This document shows positions 1 to 8,898 of a DNA stretch of 64,000 nucleotides, piece by piece. The stretch's first letter is position 1; every line of letters starts with the position of its first letter. The notes beneath the pieces are model-generated. The model did not search any database and had not been told where the DNA came from. It worked only from the letters and a program-made list of their open reading frames with translations. Location: positions 62,001-126,000 of the IMG/VR virus record IMGVR_UViG_3300031344_000002; one strand, written 5' to 3'. This DNA is from a virus. A program made the position numbers and the translations under genes.

Positions 1-2
1 GT

Positions 3-830
3 GTTGGTGGATTGAATTCAAGTACAGCAATTGCTGGTTGTCAATTATCTTGTATTATTCAAATGATAGTTGCACCAGTAATTAGTCCTTCTTTAATACC
101 ACCAAGTAGTTCACTATCTCTATCACCAGCAACAACAACTTTTGAAATAGGTTGTAATATTGCATTTATTGGTATAATAAATTTTAATAGTGGTGTTGTA
201 TCTCCAGTATATTGTGGAGGTCCTTCAGTAAGAACTGGTGCAGCAACTGGTTATACTTTTACGAATATTGGTGGTAACCAATATTCTGGTATAAATAATA
301 CATGTATAATGCCAAGTATATCAATAACATCGGGTAATAATACTGCATCTGGTGTTGCTACATATGCTTCAGGTCAAACTCCTATAAATAGTGATGGTAG
401 TTTATTAATAGGTTGTACATGTCCTGCTGGAAGTATATCATCTAGTGTGGTGGTTTGTGGTATTTATCCATATTTTTATGGAAATAGTGTAAGTGCTCCT
501 ACTGCTGGTTCGGCATTACTTACAACAGGAAATAAATGTGTAACTGATAGTAGTAATAACGTTATTGTAAATTATAATGTTACAAGTAAATATATTTGGC
601 TTGCAGTTCCTACAATATCAACAATAAAGACCAAATGGGAAGGTTCAAATGCTCCAACAACAAATACAGAATCAATACCCGGTGGATTATTTAATGTACC
701 AACATCAGTATTAGTAAATTCTCCAAGTTCTTGTTGGACAGGAGTAAATTATAATTTTTACATTAGTAATTATCCTACAAGTACAATAGCTGGTATTACT
801 CCTTATAATATAACATTTAAAAATAGTTAA
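3..830 (+). CDS. Tail-fibre C-terminal fragment (5' end outside window)
   Basis: The reading frame is already open at base 3, so this is the end of a gene that begins before the window. The visible part has about 276 residues, is rich in Ser, Thr, Gly and Asn, and holds ten cysteines. Its segment from roughly residue 25 (PSLIPPSSSLSLSP, then FEIGCNI) matches the C-terminal domain of the next gene (PTLIAPSSTIALNP, then FEVGCNI), so the two share a distal fibre domain. It ends four bases before the next start, as expected for an operon. Role: probably a virion fibre or adhesin, inferred from composition and paralogy. Confidence 0.7.
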   Translation, partial: VGGLNSSTAIAGCQLSCIIQMIVAPVISPSLIPPSSSLSLSPATTTFEIGCNIAFIGIINFNSGVVSPVYCGGPSVRTGAATGYTFTNIGGNQYSGINNTCIMPSISITSGNNTASGVATYASGQTPINSDGSLLIGCTCPAGSISSSVVVCGIYPYFYGNSVSAPTAGSALLTTGNKCVTDSSNNVIVNYNVTSKYIWLAVPTISTIKTKWEGSNAPTTNTESIPGGLFNVPTSVLVNSPSSCWTGVNYNFYISNYPTSTIAGITPYNITFKNS

Positions 831-833
831 AAA

Positions 834-3674
834 ATGGCAACACAATTAAATACAAATATAAAAGTTTCTGCACCATTACCAATTGATAAACGATATTTAA
901 GCGAAAGAACTATTGGTGGTAGTCCATTACCATATTCAGCAACAACTGAAGTATTTTCAATAATTCCTTCAAGTGAAAGATATATTGGGTTAACTGTTAA
1001 TATTAATAATGTTGATTATTGGTTTAAAAATAATACAACGAATTTAATATTAAAAACGATTACTGGTTCAACATCAAATATTAATAATGTTACTGGCGGA
1101 ACAAATATTGGATATTTTAGTGGAAAAACTGGTATACAAATGCTTAATTTAAGTGGTGCTGGTTTTGGTATATATGAGGGTGATTATTATTCAGAATATA
1201 ATAATTATTATCGAGATAGTTCAGGATTTGTAAGACTTGGTACACCAACATATCATGGAGCACTTAGACGTGCATATATAAATTCTACAAGAACAGTTTC
1301 TTGGTTATTTGACCAAGGTTTAAATGCATGGCAATTAAGTAATTTTGATATTACTTTATATATTGGAAGTTATGTTCCCATTATTGGATATACAGGTAGT
1401 GGATATACAAATACTACATGGAATGGAAGTAATTATAATGGTTCTGTTTTAGTTACTGCGTATGGTAGTTTAAATACTGGTAATACAATTACAATAGGAA
1501 GTCCAGTTTTTTCAGATAAACAATTTAGTGAACTTAGATTTAAAACATTAAAATCGAAGACACCGAATTTCGTTAATATAAGTAATGATGATAGTTTTAT
1601 ATATTTTTCTGGTTCATCATCATTAATAAAAGGTAAAAATGTTGGTACTGGTATTGGTGTTTATTCTGGTGTAACTGGAAATACTTTACAATTTAAAAGT
1701 ATTCTTGGAACAGGTAGTACTACAGTAATAAATAATGGTGGTACTATTCTCATATCTTCAAGTAATGCAATAACTGGTGCAACCAATGGTTTAACAAAAG
1801 ATAATCTAAATATTAAATTAGGTGGAACATTAACTGGTAATACAGTAATAACTGATAATCGTGTAACGCCTGTTGGTATTCAATATGGCGGAAATTATGC
1901 GCCATATTTTACTTCTCGTTCACTTGTTGATAGGGGTTATGTTGAATCGGTTGCAACTGGACTTATTCCTAAATTAGCAGTAAAAGTTGCAACAATTTCG
2001 GCAATAACATTAAATGGATTAACATTAATTGATGGAATTCCTGTTACTGATGGTGATAGAGTTCTAGTAAAGAATCAATATGATGAAACTAAAAATGGAA
2101 TATATAGTGCAAGTACAAGTACTTGGATTCGTGCAACTGATTTTAATTTTGTACCTACTGGAGAAGTAGCACAAGGTGCAATAATTCCAGTTGTTACTGG
2201 TAATACACAAAAAAATACTCTATGGGTATTGGTCACACCAAATCCAATTATTAGTGGTGTTACATCCTTAACATTTGGATTATTTAATAATCCAATATTA
2301 AATCAAGGTACTGGTATTTTAATTATAGGTAATACTATTTCTGTTGATGGTTCAAGTCTTGCTGGAAATTCAATTAATTGGACTGGTAATACATTTAATG
2401 TTAATATTAATAGTGGAACATTACAAACAGCTTTAAATTCTAAATTAAACACAACAACATTTAATAATTATTCAGGAATTACCGTTCCAACAAATTATTA
2501 TAATAAAACACAAATTAATAATTATACTGGTAAAACCAACACTGTTATAATTAATGCAATTACTGGTGCAACTAATGGTTTGACAAAGCAAGGTAATCAT
2601 GATGTGGTATTGGGTGGTACAATAACGGGCGCAACGACAATTGCTATTAATAGTGGTGGTACTTTAACAATTGTTGATAATCGTACATCAAAAATTGGTA
2701 TACAATATGCTGCAAATTATAATTCTGGATTTACTGATAATTCTCTTATAACTAAAAAATATGTTGATGATAATATAATTAATACAACTGGTGCTACTAT
2801 ATATAATTTAGGTTCACCTGCTGCAATAACTTTAGGTGGAATTGTTTCAGGAACAACATTAACTGGAAAAACTACTAATCAAATACTTGAAGAATTATTA
2901 GTTCCAACATTAAATCCAACATTAATAGCACCTTCAAGTACAATTGCTTTAAATCCATCTGGAACATTTGAGGTTGGTTGTAATATATCAACATTATGTG
3001 TCACAACCGCATTTAATCAAGGTTGTATTTGTCCACAATATTCTGCTATTTGTGATAAAAGAAGTGGTGATGCTAATCATTATTGCTTTACTGGCGCACA
3101 AGTTGCAAATGATTATGCATGTACTTCAACAAGTTTAATAGAATATGCAACAAATTATATTATTTCTGCTGGTACTGCAACTTGGGGTTCATGTGTATTT
3201 TATGATGCAGGTGTTCAACCAAAAAATAGTAAAGGCGGTAATTATTCAACACCACTTTCTTCAAATAATACTGGTGCACAAACAGCTACTTTAACTGGTA
3301 TATATCCATATTTTTATGGCAAATGTACTTGTCCGGGTTCTGCTGGAGCAAATCGTCCCACAGCAACAAGTTCAATGGTTTCTAGTGGTACAAAAATTGT
3401 TGCAAGTTCATCAAGTTCTATTAGTATCAATTTTAATAGTGGTAGTGATGATTATTTGTGGTTTGCATATCCAGCATCAAATACAGATAAAACATGTTGG
3501 TGTATAACTGCACTTAATAATGGTTCTATTGGTGGCGGTATTAGTCCTGCATGTAATTTATTTCCATCATCTAATATAATTAGTGTTACAACAACTTGTT
3601 GGTCAGGACAAAGTTATAAAGTTTATATTAGTAATAAACAAACATGTGTAACTTCATCAATGTTAATAAGTTAA
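834..3674 (+). CDS. Tail fibre protein with cysteine-rich C-terminal domain
   Basis: This 946-residue protein has the composition and modular repeats of a phage tail fibre. Residues 1-65 (MATQLNTN, PIDKRYL, ERYIGLTVN) resemble the start of the next gene and probably form the virion-anchoring part. Residues about 380-465 look like the widespread fibre repeat containing TLIDGIPVTDGDRVLVKNQ and NGIY. The module ATNGLTK...GGT.TG occurs twice, and the segment near residue 540 (FNNYSG) recurs in the gene at 7465. Residues about 711-946 form a Cys-rich domain with 15 Cys, several as CxC, shared with the preceding gene. It starts right after the preceding stop. Which receptor it binds cannot be read from sequence. 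Confidence 0.8.
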   Translation: MATQLNTNIKVSAPLPIDKRYLSERTIGGSPLPYSATTEVFSIIPSSERYIGLTVNINNVDYWFKNNTTNLILKTITGSTSNINNVTGGTNIGYFSGKTGIQMLNLSGAGFGIYEGDYYSEYNNYYRDSSGFVRLGTPTYHGALRRAYINSTRTVSWLFDQGLNAWQLSNFDITLYIGSYVPIIGYTGSGYTNTTWNGSNYNGSVLVTAYGSLNTGNTITIGSPVFSDKQFSELRFKTLKSKTPNFVNISNDDSFIYFSGSSSLIKGKNVGTGIGVYSGVTGNTLQFKSILGTGSTTVINNGGTILISSSNAITGATNGLTKDNLNIKLGGTLTGNTVITDNRVTPVGIQYGGNYAPYFTSRSLVDRGYVESVATGLIPKLAVKVATISAITLNGLTLIDGIPVTDGDRVLVKNQYDETKNGIYSASTSTWIRATDFNFVPTGEVAQGAIIPVVTGNTQKNTLWVLVTPNPIISGVTSLTFGLFNNPILNQGTGILIIGNTISVDGSSLAGNSINWTGNTFNVNINSGTLQTALNSKLNTTTFNNYSGITVPTNYYNKTQINNYTGKTNTVIINAITGATNGLTKQGNHDVVLGGTITGATTIAINSGGTLTIVDNRTSKIGIQYAANYNSGFTDNSLITKKYVDDNIINTTGATIYNLGSPAAITLGGIVSGTTLTGKTTNQILEELLVPTLNPTLIAPSSTIALNPSGTFEVGCNISTLCVTTAFNQGCICPQYSAICDKRSGDANHYCFTGAQVANDYACTSTSLIEYATNYIISAGTATWGSCVFYDAGVQPKNSKGGNYSTPLSSNNTGAQTATLTGIYPYFYGKCTCPGSAGANRPTATSSMVSSGTKIVASSSSSISINFNSGSDDYLWFAYPASNTDKTCWCITALNNGSIGGGISPACNLFPSSNIISVTTTCWSGQSYKVYISNKQTCVTSSMLIS

Positions 3675-3694
3675 TAAATAAAAAATATAAAAAA

Positions 3695-6091
3695 ATGGCA
3701 ATACAATTAAATGATAATTTAAAGATTAATGTTGGAAATCCAATTGATTCAAGATATTTAAATTCTTGTAATTATCCATATGTGAGTGTTGCAGCAGTTA
3801 ATGCTGGCATTCCTCAATCACAAAGATATAGTGGTTTAACAGTAAATATACTTAATACTGAATATTGGTATCAAACAGGTACTAATGATGGTAATTTGGT
3901 AATTAAAAATGTTGGTAGTACTGGTGGTACAACTGTATGCGCAAATAATGGTTTAACAAAAAATGGTAATATAGTATCGCTAGGTGGAACATTAACAGGT
4001 AATACAACAATATCATTACCCCTCAATTCTCAAAGAAGTTTTACTGTTGGTAATGGCAATACTGCTCATTTTTATGGCGGTTATTTTTCTGTAAAAATAG
4101 ATTGTGTTTTTGCATGTAATAATGGAATATTTTTGGGTGCAAGAAATAGTTCTGGAAGTGGTACTGAAAGTGTAATACAATTAATTCCTTCTGGAATTAC
4201 AATTTGTGGTGTAAATAATAACAATTTTAGCGGTATTAATTATTATTGTGATTATAGCGTAAATTATACTAATCGTTCATTAGTTGACAAAGGTTATGTT
4301 CTTAGTGTAATTTCTGGTAGTACTGGTGGAACCAATATATGTAGTACAGATAAACAAATAATATTTAATAGTTCTAATATTCTTTGCGGTAGTAATAATT
4401 TTACATATAATTGCACAGGTGATTCATTAGCAGTAAATCAATACAGTGGTGCATTAGGCTGTAATTCAGTAGCAATGGCTGGTGGTTATACATATAGTGG
4501 TTATTCAGTAGCAATGGCTGGTAGTCAAACATTTGGTTTTTATTCAGTAGCAATGGCTAGTGGTGCAGCATGTGGTTATAATTCAGTAGCAATGGCACAA
4601 GGTACTGCTTGTGGTGGTGGTTCAGTAGCAATGGCTGGTGGTACTGCATATGCTGATTGTTCAGTAGCAATGGCTTTTGCTGCAGCATGTGGTTATAATT
4701 CAGTAGCAATGGCTGGTGGTACTACATGTGGTTGTATGTCAGTAGCAATGGCTAATGGCAATACAACTACTGGTGGAACAAATTCTGTAGCAATGGCTGG
4801 TGGTTATACTTGTGCTGATTATTCAATAGCAATGGCTAATGGTACTGCTTGTGGTATTAATTCAATAGCAATGGCTAATGGAATTGCATTTAATTGTTAT
4901 TCGGTAGCAATGACTGGTGGTCATACATGTGGTGATAATTCAGTAGCAATTGGTAATGGAAGTATTACATGTGGTTATAATTCAGTAGCAATAATTGGTG
5001 GTATTGCATGTGGCGATAGTTCAGTAGCAATGAATGGTGGTATTACAAATACTGGTGCAACATGTTCAATAGCAATGATTGGTGGCGATACATTTGGTTA
5101 TAATTCAGTAGCAATAATTGGTGGTATTACAAATACTGGTGCAACATGTTCAATAGCAATGATTGGTGGTAATACTTATAGTTGTGGTTCAATAGCAATG
5201 GTTAATGGTTCTACATTTGGTAATAATTCAGTAGCAATGGCTGGCGGTTATACTTGTGGTTGTTATTCAGTAGCAATGGCAGGTAGCTGTGCATATGCTG
5301 ATTTTTCAGTAACAATGGCTGGTGGTGCTGCAAATGGTTGTTGTTCAGTAGCAATGGCAAATGGCACTGCATGGGGATATCTGTCAGTAGCTATAAGTCC
5401 ATTTACATACGCTTATGGCTGTAATTCAGTAGCAATGGCTGGTGGTTATACATATAGTGGTGGAACAAATTCAGTAGCAATGGCTAGTGGTCAAGCATGT
5501 GGTTGTATGTCAGTGGCAATGGTTGGTGGTATTGCATGTGGTCAAAATTCAGTAGCAATGGCTGGTGGTACTACTTGTAGTGGTGGAACAAATTCAGTAG
5601 CGATTGCTGATGGTACTACTTGTGGTTGTAATTCAGTAGCAATGGCTAATGGTGTTACTTGTGGTGATTATTCGATAGCTATGGCACAAGGTACTACTTA
5701 TGGTTGTAATTCAGTAGCAATGGGTGGTGGTCAAGCAGGTGGTGATAATTCAGTAGCAATGGGCGGTTCTGTTGCTGGTGGTAATTATTCAGTAGCAATG
5801 GGTAATGGTGCTGCTAGTGGTATTGGTTCAGTAGGAATGGCTGGTGGTAATGCTTGTGGTTGTTATTCAGTGGCAATGGCTGGTGGTTGTGCAATTATTG
5901 ATTGTTCAATTTCTATGGGTAATTTATTTTGTGGTAATACTACTGGCAATACCGTTACAATAAATAATATATTAAAATTAGCACCAACAACAACACCAGC
6001 AAATCCAACTTTAGGTACAATATTTACTTGTACTGACAATCATTTATATTTTTATAATGGAAGTGCTTGGAAACAATTAGATAATCTATAA
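3695..6091 (+). CDS. Tail fibre with YadA-like beta-roll repeats
   Basis: The start is placed at the ATG at 3695 because it follows an A-rich leader and restores the N-terminal match to the previous gene (MAIQLNDN, PIDSRYL, RYSGLTVN); an upstream extension to 3644 would overlap that gene. The protein has 798 residues. Residues 257-742 contain 37 copies of a mostly 13-residue repeat built on NSVAMAGGTxCG, the pattern of the left-handed beta-roll head of YadA/Hia-type trimeric adhesins. The C-terminus (GTIFTCTDNHLYFYNGSAWKQL) is typical of phage fibre tips. Cysteine is frequent at fixed repeat positions. A strong hairpin terminator follows the stop. It is probably a trimeric fibre for host attachment. 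Confidence 0.82.
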   Translation: MAIQLNDNLKINVGNPIDSRYLNSCNYPYVSVAAVNAGIPQSQRYSGLTVNILNTEYWYQTGTNDGNLVIKNVGSTGGTTVCANNGLTKNGNIVSLGGTLTGNTTISLPLNSQRSFTVGNGNTAHFYGGYFSVKIDCVFACNNGIFLGARNSSGSGTESVIQLIPSGITICGVNNNNFSGINYYCDYSVNYTNRSLVDKGYVLSVISGSTGGTNICSTDKQIIFNSSNILCGSNNFTYNCTGDSLAVNQYSGALGCNSVAMAGGYTYSGYSVAMAGSQTFGFYSVAMASGAACGYNSVAMAQGTACGGGSVAMAGGTAYADCSVAMAFAAACGYNSVAMAGGTTCGCMSVAMANGNTTTGGTNSVAMAGGYTCADYSIAMANGTACGINSIAMANGIAFNCYSVAMTGGHTCGDNSVAIGNGSITCGYNSVAIIGGIACGDSSVAMNGGITNTGATCSIAMIGGDTFGYNSVAIIGGITNTGATCSIAMIGGNTYSCGSIAMVNGSTFGNNSVAMAGGYTCGCYSVAMAGSCAYADFSVTMAGGAANGCCSVAMANGTAWGYLSVAISPFTYAYGCNSVAMAGGYTYSGGTNSVAMASGQACGCMSVAMVGGIACGQNSVAMAGGTTCSGGTNSVAIADGTTCGCNSVAMANGVTCGDYSIAMAQGTTYGCNSVAMGGGQAGGDNSVAMGGSVAGGNYSVAMGNGAASGIGSVGMAGGNACGCYSVAMAGGCAIIDCSISMGNLFCGNTTGNTVTINNILKLAPTTTPANPTLGTIFTCTDNHLYFYNGSAWKQLDNL
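4463..5920 (+). repeat. 37-copy degenerate coding repeat (about 39 bp) of beta-roll
   Basis: A tandem array of about 39-bp units, some 42 or 45 bp, each starting near AATTCAGTAGCAATGGCT and encoding NSVAMA followed by a seven-residue variable part such as GGTTCGC. I counted 37 units by reading the translation. Units differ at many third positions, so the array is old and not a recent expansion. Spacing variants GGT or GAT add one or two residues in some units. Confidence 0.9.
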
Positions 6092-6101
6092 TAATTAAAT
6101 A

Positions 6102-6145
6102 ATAACAAAAAATAGTGAGAAGAAATTTTCATTATTTTTTGTTAT
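6102..6145 (+). terminator. Hairpin terminator after fibre operon
   Basis: ATAACAAAAAATA (6102-6114) pairs perfectly with TATTTTTTGTTAT (6133-6145) across an 18-base loop, eleven bases after the fibre stop codon. The stem is AT-only and 13 bp long. It separates the fibre operon from the glycosyltransferase unit, which has its own GTATTTATA promoter. Confidence 0.6.
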
Positions 6146-6196
6146 ATAAATATTTAAAATATTTTCTTAAAATTAATAACTTTTACATTTGTTTTA

Positions 6197-6205
6197 GTAT
6201 TTATA
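6197..6205 (+). promoter_or_regulatory. GTATTTATA phage promoter motif
   Basis: GTATTTATA followed by an A/T-only stretch, 24 bases before the ATG at 6229 and just after a terminator. It is one of about twenty copies placed at transcription-unit starts. Confidence 0.6.
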
Positions 6206-6228
6206 AAATATTATAAAAAATTATAAAT

Positions 6229-7134
6229 ATGATAATAGATAATAAAATAAAAGAAAATGATAGTTACGTTGTGCTTGAAATTTCTGGGGGGCATGGTAAG
6301 AATATTCAAGCAACAGCAGTAATTAGAGCAATAAAAAAACAATATCCTACTAGGAAAATTATTGTGGTGGGAAGCTGGGATGCCCCGTTTTTTAATAATC
6401 CCAATATATTTAGATTTTATTTACAGGGTCAAATGCAATATTTCAAGGATGACTATCTTAAAGATGATACGATTATAATGAAACATGACCCCTATAATGA
6501 AACTAATCATATTTTAAGAAAAGAACATTTAACTGAAACTTGGTGCAAAATGTTTGGTATTCCTTATGATGGTTATAAACCAGAACTTTATATAAATCCA
6601 AGAGAACTTGAAATAGCAAAAGATAAAATAAAACCAGATTCTCGTCCCATAATGCTTCTTCAAACGCATGGTGGCGGGGGTCAGACGTATTCAAAAAAGT
6701 CTTGGTATAGAGATATGCCAGTGGAGATAGCTCAAAAATTGGTAAATTATTTCAATAAATCATATAGAATTCTTCACATAAAAAATCCTGACCAACCAAA
6801 TTTACAAGGAGTAGAACCTCTTAATTTACCTTTAAGAGAATTATATGCTGTGTTTCCCTTAAGTACAAAAAGATTATTTATTGATAGTTTTGCAGCACAT
6901 GCTGCAGCAGCATTAGGTTTACAAAGTACTGTTTGTTGGATTGGTAACAGTCCTACTGTTTTCGGATATCCTGAAAATATTAATATATTACCAAATGCTA
7001 ATATTGTTAATCAATTTAATAAATATACGTACTTAATTGATGATATTAGTGGGTTTGTACAATCTTTTCCTTATGATACAGTTAATGTTTTTGATATAAA
7101 TCAAATAATTGAAGCAGTAAATAAACAAAAGTAA
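6229..7134 (+). CDS. GT9-like glycosyltransferase (heptosyltransferase fold)
   Basis: This 301-residue protein resembles family 9 glycosyltransferases, the ADP-heptose:LPS heptosyltransferase type with a GT-B fold. The N-terminal ISGGHGKNIQATAVIRAIKKQYP matches the first Rossmann element, where a Gly-rich loop precedes a helix. Near residue 217 the segment DSFAAHAAAALGLQSTVCWIG matches the family's D-x-x-x-H-x-A-A-A-L donor-site motif. It has its own GTATTTATA promoter and sits between fibre genes, suggesting it modifies phage DNA, virion protein or host surface sugar. The substrate is unknown. It is one of four glycosyltransferase-like genes in the window. Confidence 0.7.
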   Translation: MIIDNKIKENDSYVVLEISGGHGKNIQATAVIRAIKKQYPTRKIIVVGSWDAPFFNNPNIFRFYLQGQMQYFKDDYLKDDTIIMKHDPYNETNHILRKEHLTETWCKMFGIPYDGYKPELYINPRELEIAKDKIKPDSRPIMLLQTHGGGGQTYSKKSWYRDMPVEIAQKLVNYFNKSYRILHIKNPDQPNLQGVEPLNLPLRELYAVFPLSTKRLFIDSFAAHAAAALGLQSTVCWIGNSPTVFGYPENINILPNANIVNQFNKYTYLIDDISGFVQSFPYDTVNVFDINQIIEAVNKQK

Positions 7135-7164
7135 AATATTATAATCTTTATTGTAACAATACAA

Positions 7165-7173
7165 GTATTTATT
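7165..7173 (+). promoter_or_regulatory. GTATTTATT phage promoter motif
   Basis: GTATTTATTATAAAA, a one-base variant of the common motif, ends 17 bases before the ATG at 7190. Confidence 0.5.
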
Positions 7174-7189
7174 ATAAAAATAAAACATT

Positions 7190-7432
7190 ATGTTATCAGA
7201 AGATGTATATAATTTACTACAAATCAATCAATCAAAATTTATTGATGTAGTATCTCCAACAATGATTTTTATAGGTATTACAAATAATTTAAAAGATACT
7301 GCTGCTAAGAATTGGAGTATTCAAAAAATTTCACAAGTTGGTACAGTTTGGCGTTTTGAATATCCTTATGGTGACCAAAATTTTGCATATGTTTGGGATA
7401 ATAGAAACAATGGTACATATACTTATCAATAA
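7190..7432 (+). CDS. Small unknown protein (80 aa)
   Basis: An 80-residue ORF starting 25 bases after the start of a GTATTTATT motif. It has no signal peptide or membrane segment and no motif I recognise. The C-terminal half is rich in aromatic residues (VWRFEYPYGDQNFAYVWD). It lies between a glycosyltransferase and a short fibre-like gene in the same orientation, so a virion-associated role is possible but not shown. Confidence 0.6.
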   Translation: MLSEDVYNLLQINQSKFIDVVSPTMIFIGITNNLKDTAAKNWSIQKISQVGTVWRFEYPYGDQNFAYVWDNRNNGTYTYQ

Positions 7433-7464
7433 TATGTTAAATAAATTATAAAAAAGATTAATTA

Positions 7465-7827
7465 ATGGCAACATTTGCAATAGATTTATTATCAGGAACG
7501 GCATTATTACTTACAGGTAATTTTGGCAGTAGTGGAAGTACTTCTTCATCATGGGGTTCAATAATTGGTGTATTAAGTGGTCAAACTGATTTACAAAACA
7601 CATTAAATACTAAATTAAATATTTCTGCATTTAATAATTATACTGGTACTACAATTCCTAACACATTAAATACTAAATTAAATATTTCTGCATTTAATAA
7701 TTATACTGGTACTACAATTCCTAATACTTATCATAATAAAACAGAAATTGATAATTATACAGGTAGTTCGGTTGTTCTTTTAACACAAAGAATGGCAAAA
7801 TTATTTGCATATAATAATTTCGATTAA
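7465..7827 (+). CDS. Short fibre-like protein with exact internal duplication
   Basis: A 120-residue protein related to the tail fibre at 834-3674, sharing FNNYTG and YxNKTEIDNYTG-type segments. Residues 45-86 are two identical copies of a 21-residue unit starting NTLNTKLN. The N-terminus (MATFAIDLLSGTALLLTGNF) looks like a virion-attachment segment of fibres. The protein stops soon after the repeat, so it may be a short fibre, an adaptor, or the remnant of a longer fibre whose distal part was lost. It is probably co-transcribed with the 7190 gene and converges on the minus-strand pair. Confidence 0.6.
   Translation: MATFAIDLLSGTALLLTGNFGSSGSTSSSWGSIIGVLSGQTDLQNTLNTKLNISAFNNYTGTTIPNTLNTKLNISAFNNYTGTTIPNTYHNKTEIDNYTGSSVVLLTQRMAKLFAYNNFD
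7597..7722 (+). repeat. 63-bp perfect tandem duplication
   Basis: Two identical 63-base units at 7597-7659 and 7660-7722, in frame, encoding 21 residues each. I compared them base by base and found no difference until the base after position 7724. The lack of drift points to a recent duplication. Confidence 0.9.
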
Positions 7828-7893
7828 ATTTCGACACCTAATTGCTGTTAACTAATTTATTATCTGTTGAACCAAATAAGGTTTTTATTATAC

Positions 7894-8868
7894 TTATATT
7901 TGTATATTTGTAAAATCGTAAATTTCATTTGAAATTTGACATGTTATATTATATGTATTAGCACCATTAATATTATTTCCTAAGCCAGTCCAGTTTTTAC
8001 CGTCATAAGAATAAGCCAAATTATTAGTTCCAGTACCAGCAGCAACGAACATCTTACCATTATAAATAACACTTTGTCCACGTGTTGAAAATATTGTATT
8101 TCCTAAACCATGCCAAATAATTCCGTCTGTCGACCAAGCTATATAATTAGTACCTATTCCTACTGCTACAGATATGCCATTACCTCTAACGCCTCCAAAT
8201 CCCCTTGTTGTAAAAATGGTGTTATTAATACCAGTCCAATTAATACCATCATAGGAATAAGCTATTGAATATGTGCCAGCATCCCCAAAAGCAATAAATT
8301 TAGAACCGTCCCAAAAACCTCCCCTAGCAATCGTAAATATCGAATTACCACAGCCATTCCAAACTATACCGTCATCACTCCATGCAATAGAGTTAGTACC
8401 GCCACCAAATGCAACGAATCTATTACCATTATTACAAATATTTATGCCATAACTTGAAAAAATATTTGTACCTAATTGATGCCAATTAATTCCATTTTTT
8501 GAATACGCTAAAGTAGATAAAAGTTGACCCGTTGTATAACCGACTGCAACATATATGTTTTTTTTATATGATATGGCATAAATAATATTGTTAATGCTAC
8601 CATTTTGACTACCAAAGTTTAAGTTTATTTTATGCCATTTTTTTAAATCATAACTATATGACAAACAGGAATTTTGTACAGTACTAATAGTAGTATTACG
8701 ACCAGTTTGAAAAGCAATTTTATCAAATATATAAAAACCTAGTGAAATTTGTTCATATTTTAAAGGGTATTGATTATAATTAATACCATCATAACTAATA
8801 CTTGGGGGAATATTAGCAACGCTATTAGGAACAATTACAATATTTTTATTAATTGTTTTCACTTTCAA
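7894..8868 (-). CDS. Asp-box beta-propeller protein, probable receptor-binding or tail-associated
   Basis: A 324-residue minus-strand protein. It contains seven S-x-[DN]-G-x-x-[WY] or close variants: SYDGINY, SYDLKKW, SKNGINW, SDDGIVW, SYDGINW, STDGIIW and SYDGKNW. These are Asp-box motifs, which occupy turns between strands of beta-propeller blades in sialidase-like and other carbohydrate-binding proteins. Between them a repeated NG..FVA.G.GTN pattern supports blade repeats, so a seven-bladed propeller is plausible. It is the second gene of a two-gene minus-strand unit, 30 bases after the 8899 gene. No catalytic residues of sialidases can be identified, so binding is likelier than hydrolysis. 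Confidence 0.7.
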   Translation of the reverse strand: MKVKTINKNIVIVPNSVANIPPSISYDGINYNQYPLKYEQISLGFYIFDKIAFQTGRNTTISTVQNSCLSYSYDLKKWHKINLNFGSQNGSINNIIYAISYKKNIYVAVGYTTGQLLSTLAYSKNGINWHQLGTNIFSSYGINICNNGNRFVAFGGGTNSIAWSDDGIVWNGCGNSIFTIARGGFWDGSKFIAFGDAGTYSIAYSYDGINWTGINNTIFTTRGFGGVRGNGISVAVGIGTNYIAWSTDGIIWHGLGNTIFSTRGQSVIYNGKMFVAAGTGTNNLAYSYDGKNWTGLGNNINGANTYNITCQISNEIYDFTNIQI

Positions 8869-8898
8869 TAGTTACATTTTGTTGGTTATGTTTATTAT

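Noticed and set aside
3644-3694. Upstream extension of the YadA-like fibre gene
   Set aside because: It would overlap the end of the preceding gene, begins at a non-ATG codon, and has no similarity to the paralogous start at 834; the ATG at 3695 restores the shared N-terminus.
4463-5920. Tandem array reminiscent of a CRISPR
   Set aside because: The units are in frame, lack fixed direct repeats with unique spacers, and encode a coherent beta-roll protein.
7844-7893. Possible bidirectional terminator between convergent genes
   Set aside because: Only a four-base stem (AACC/GGTT) is visible; too weak to call.
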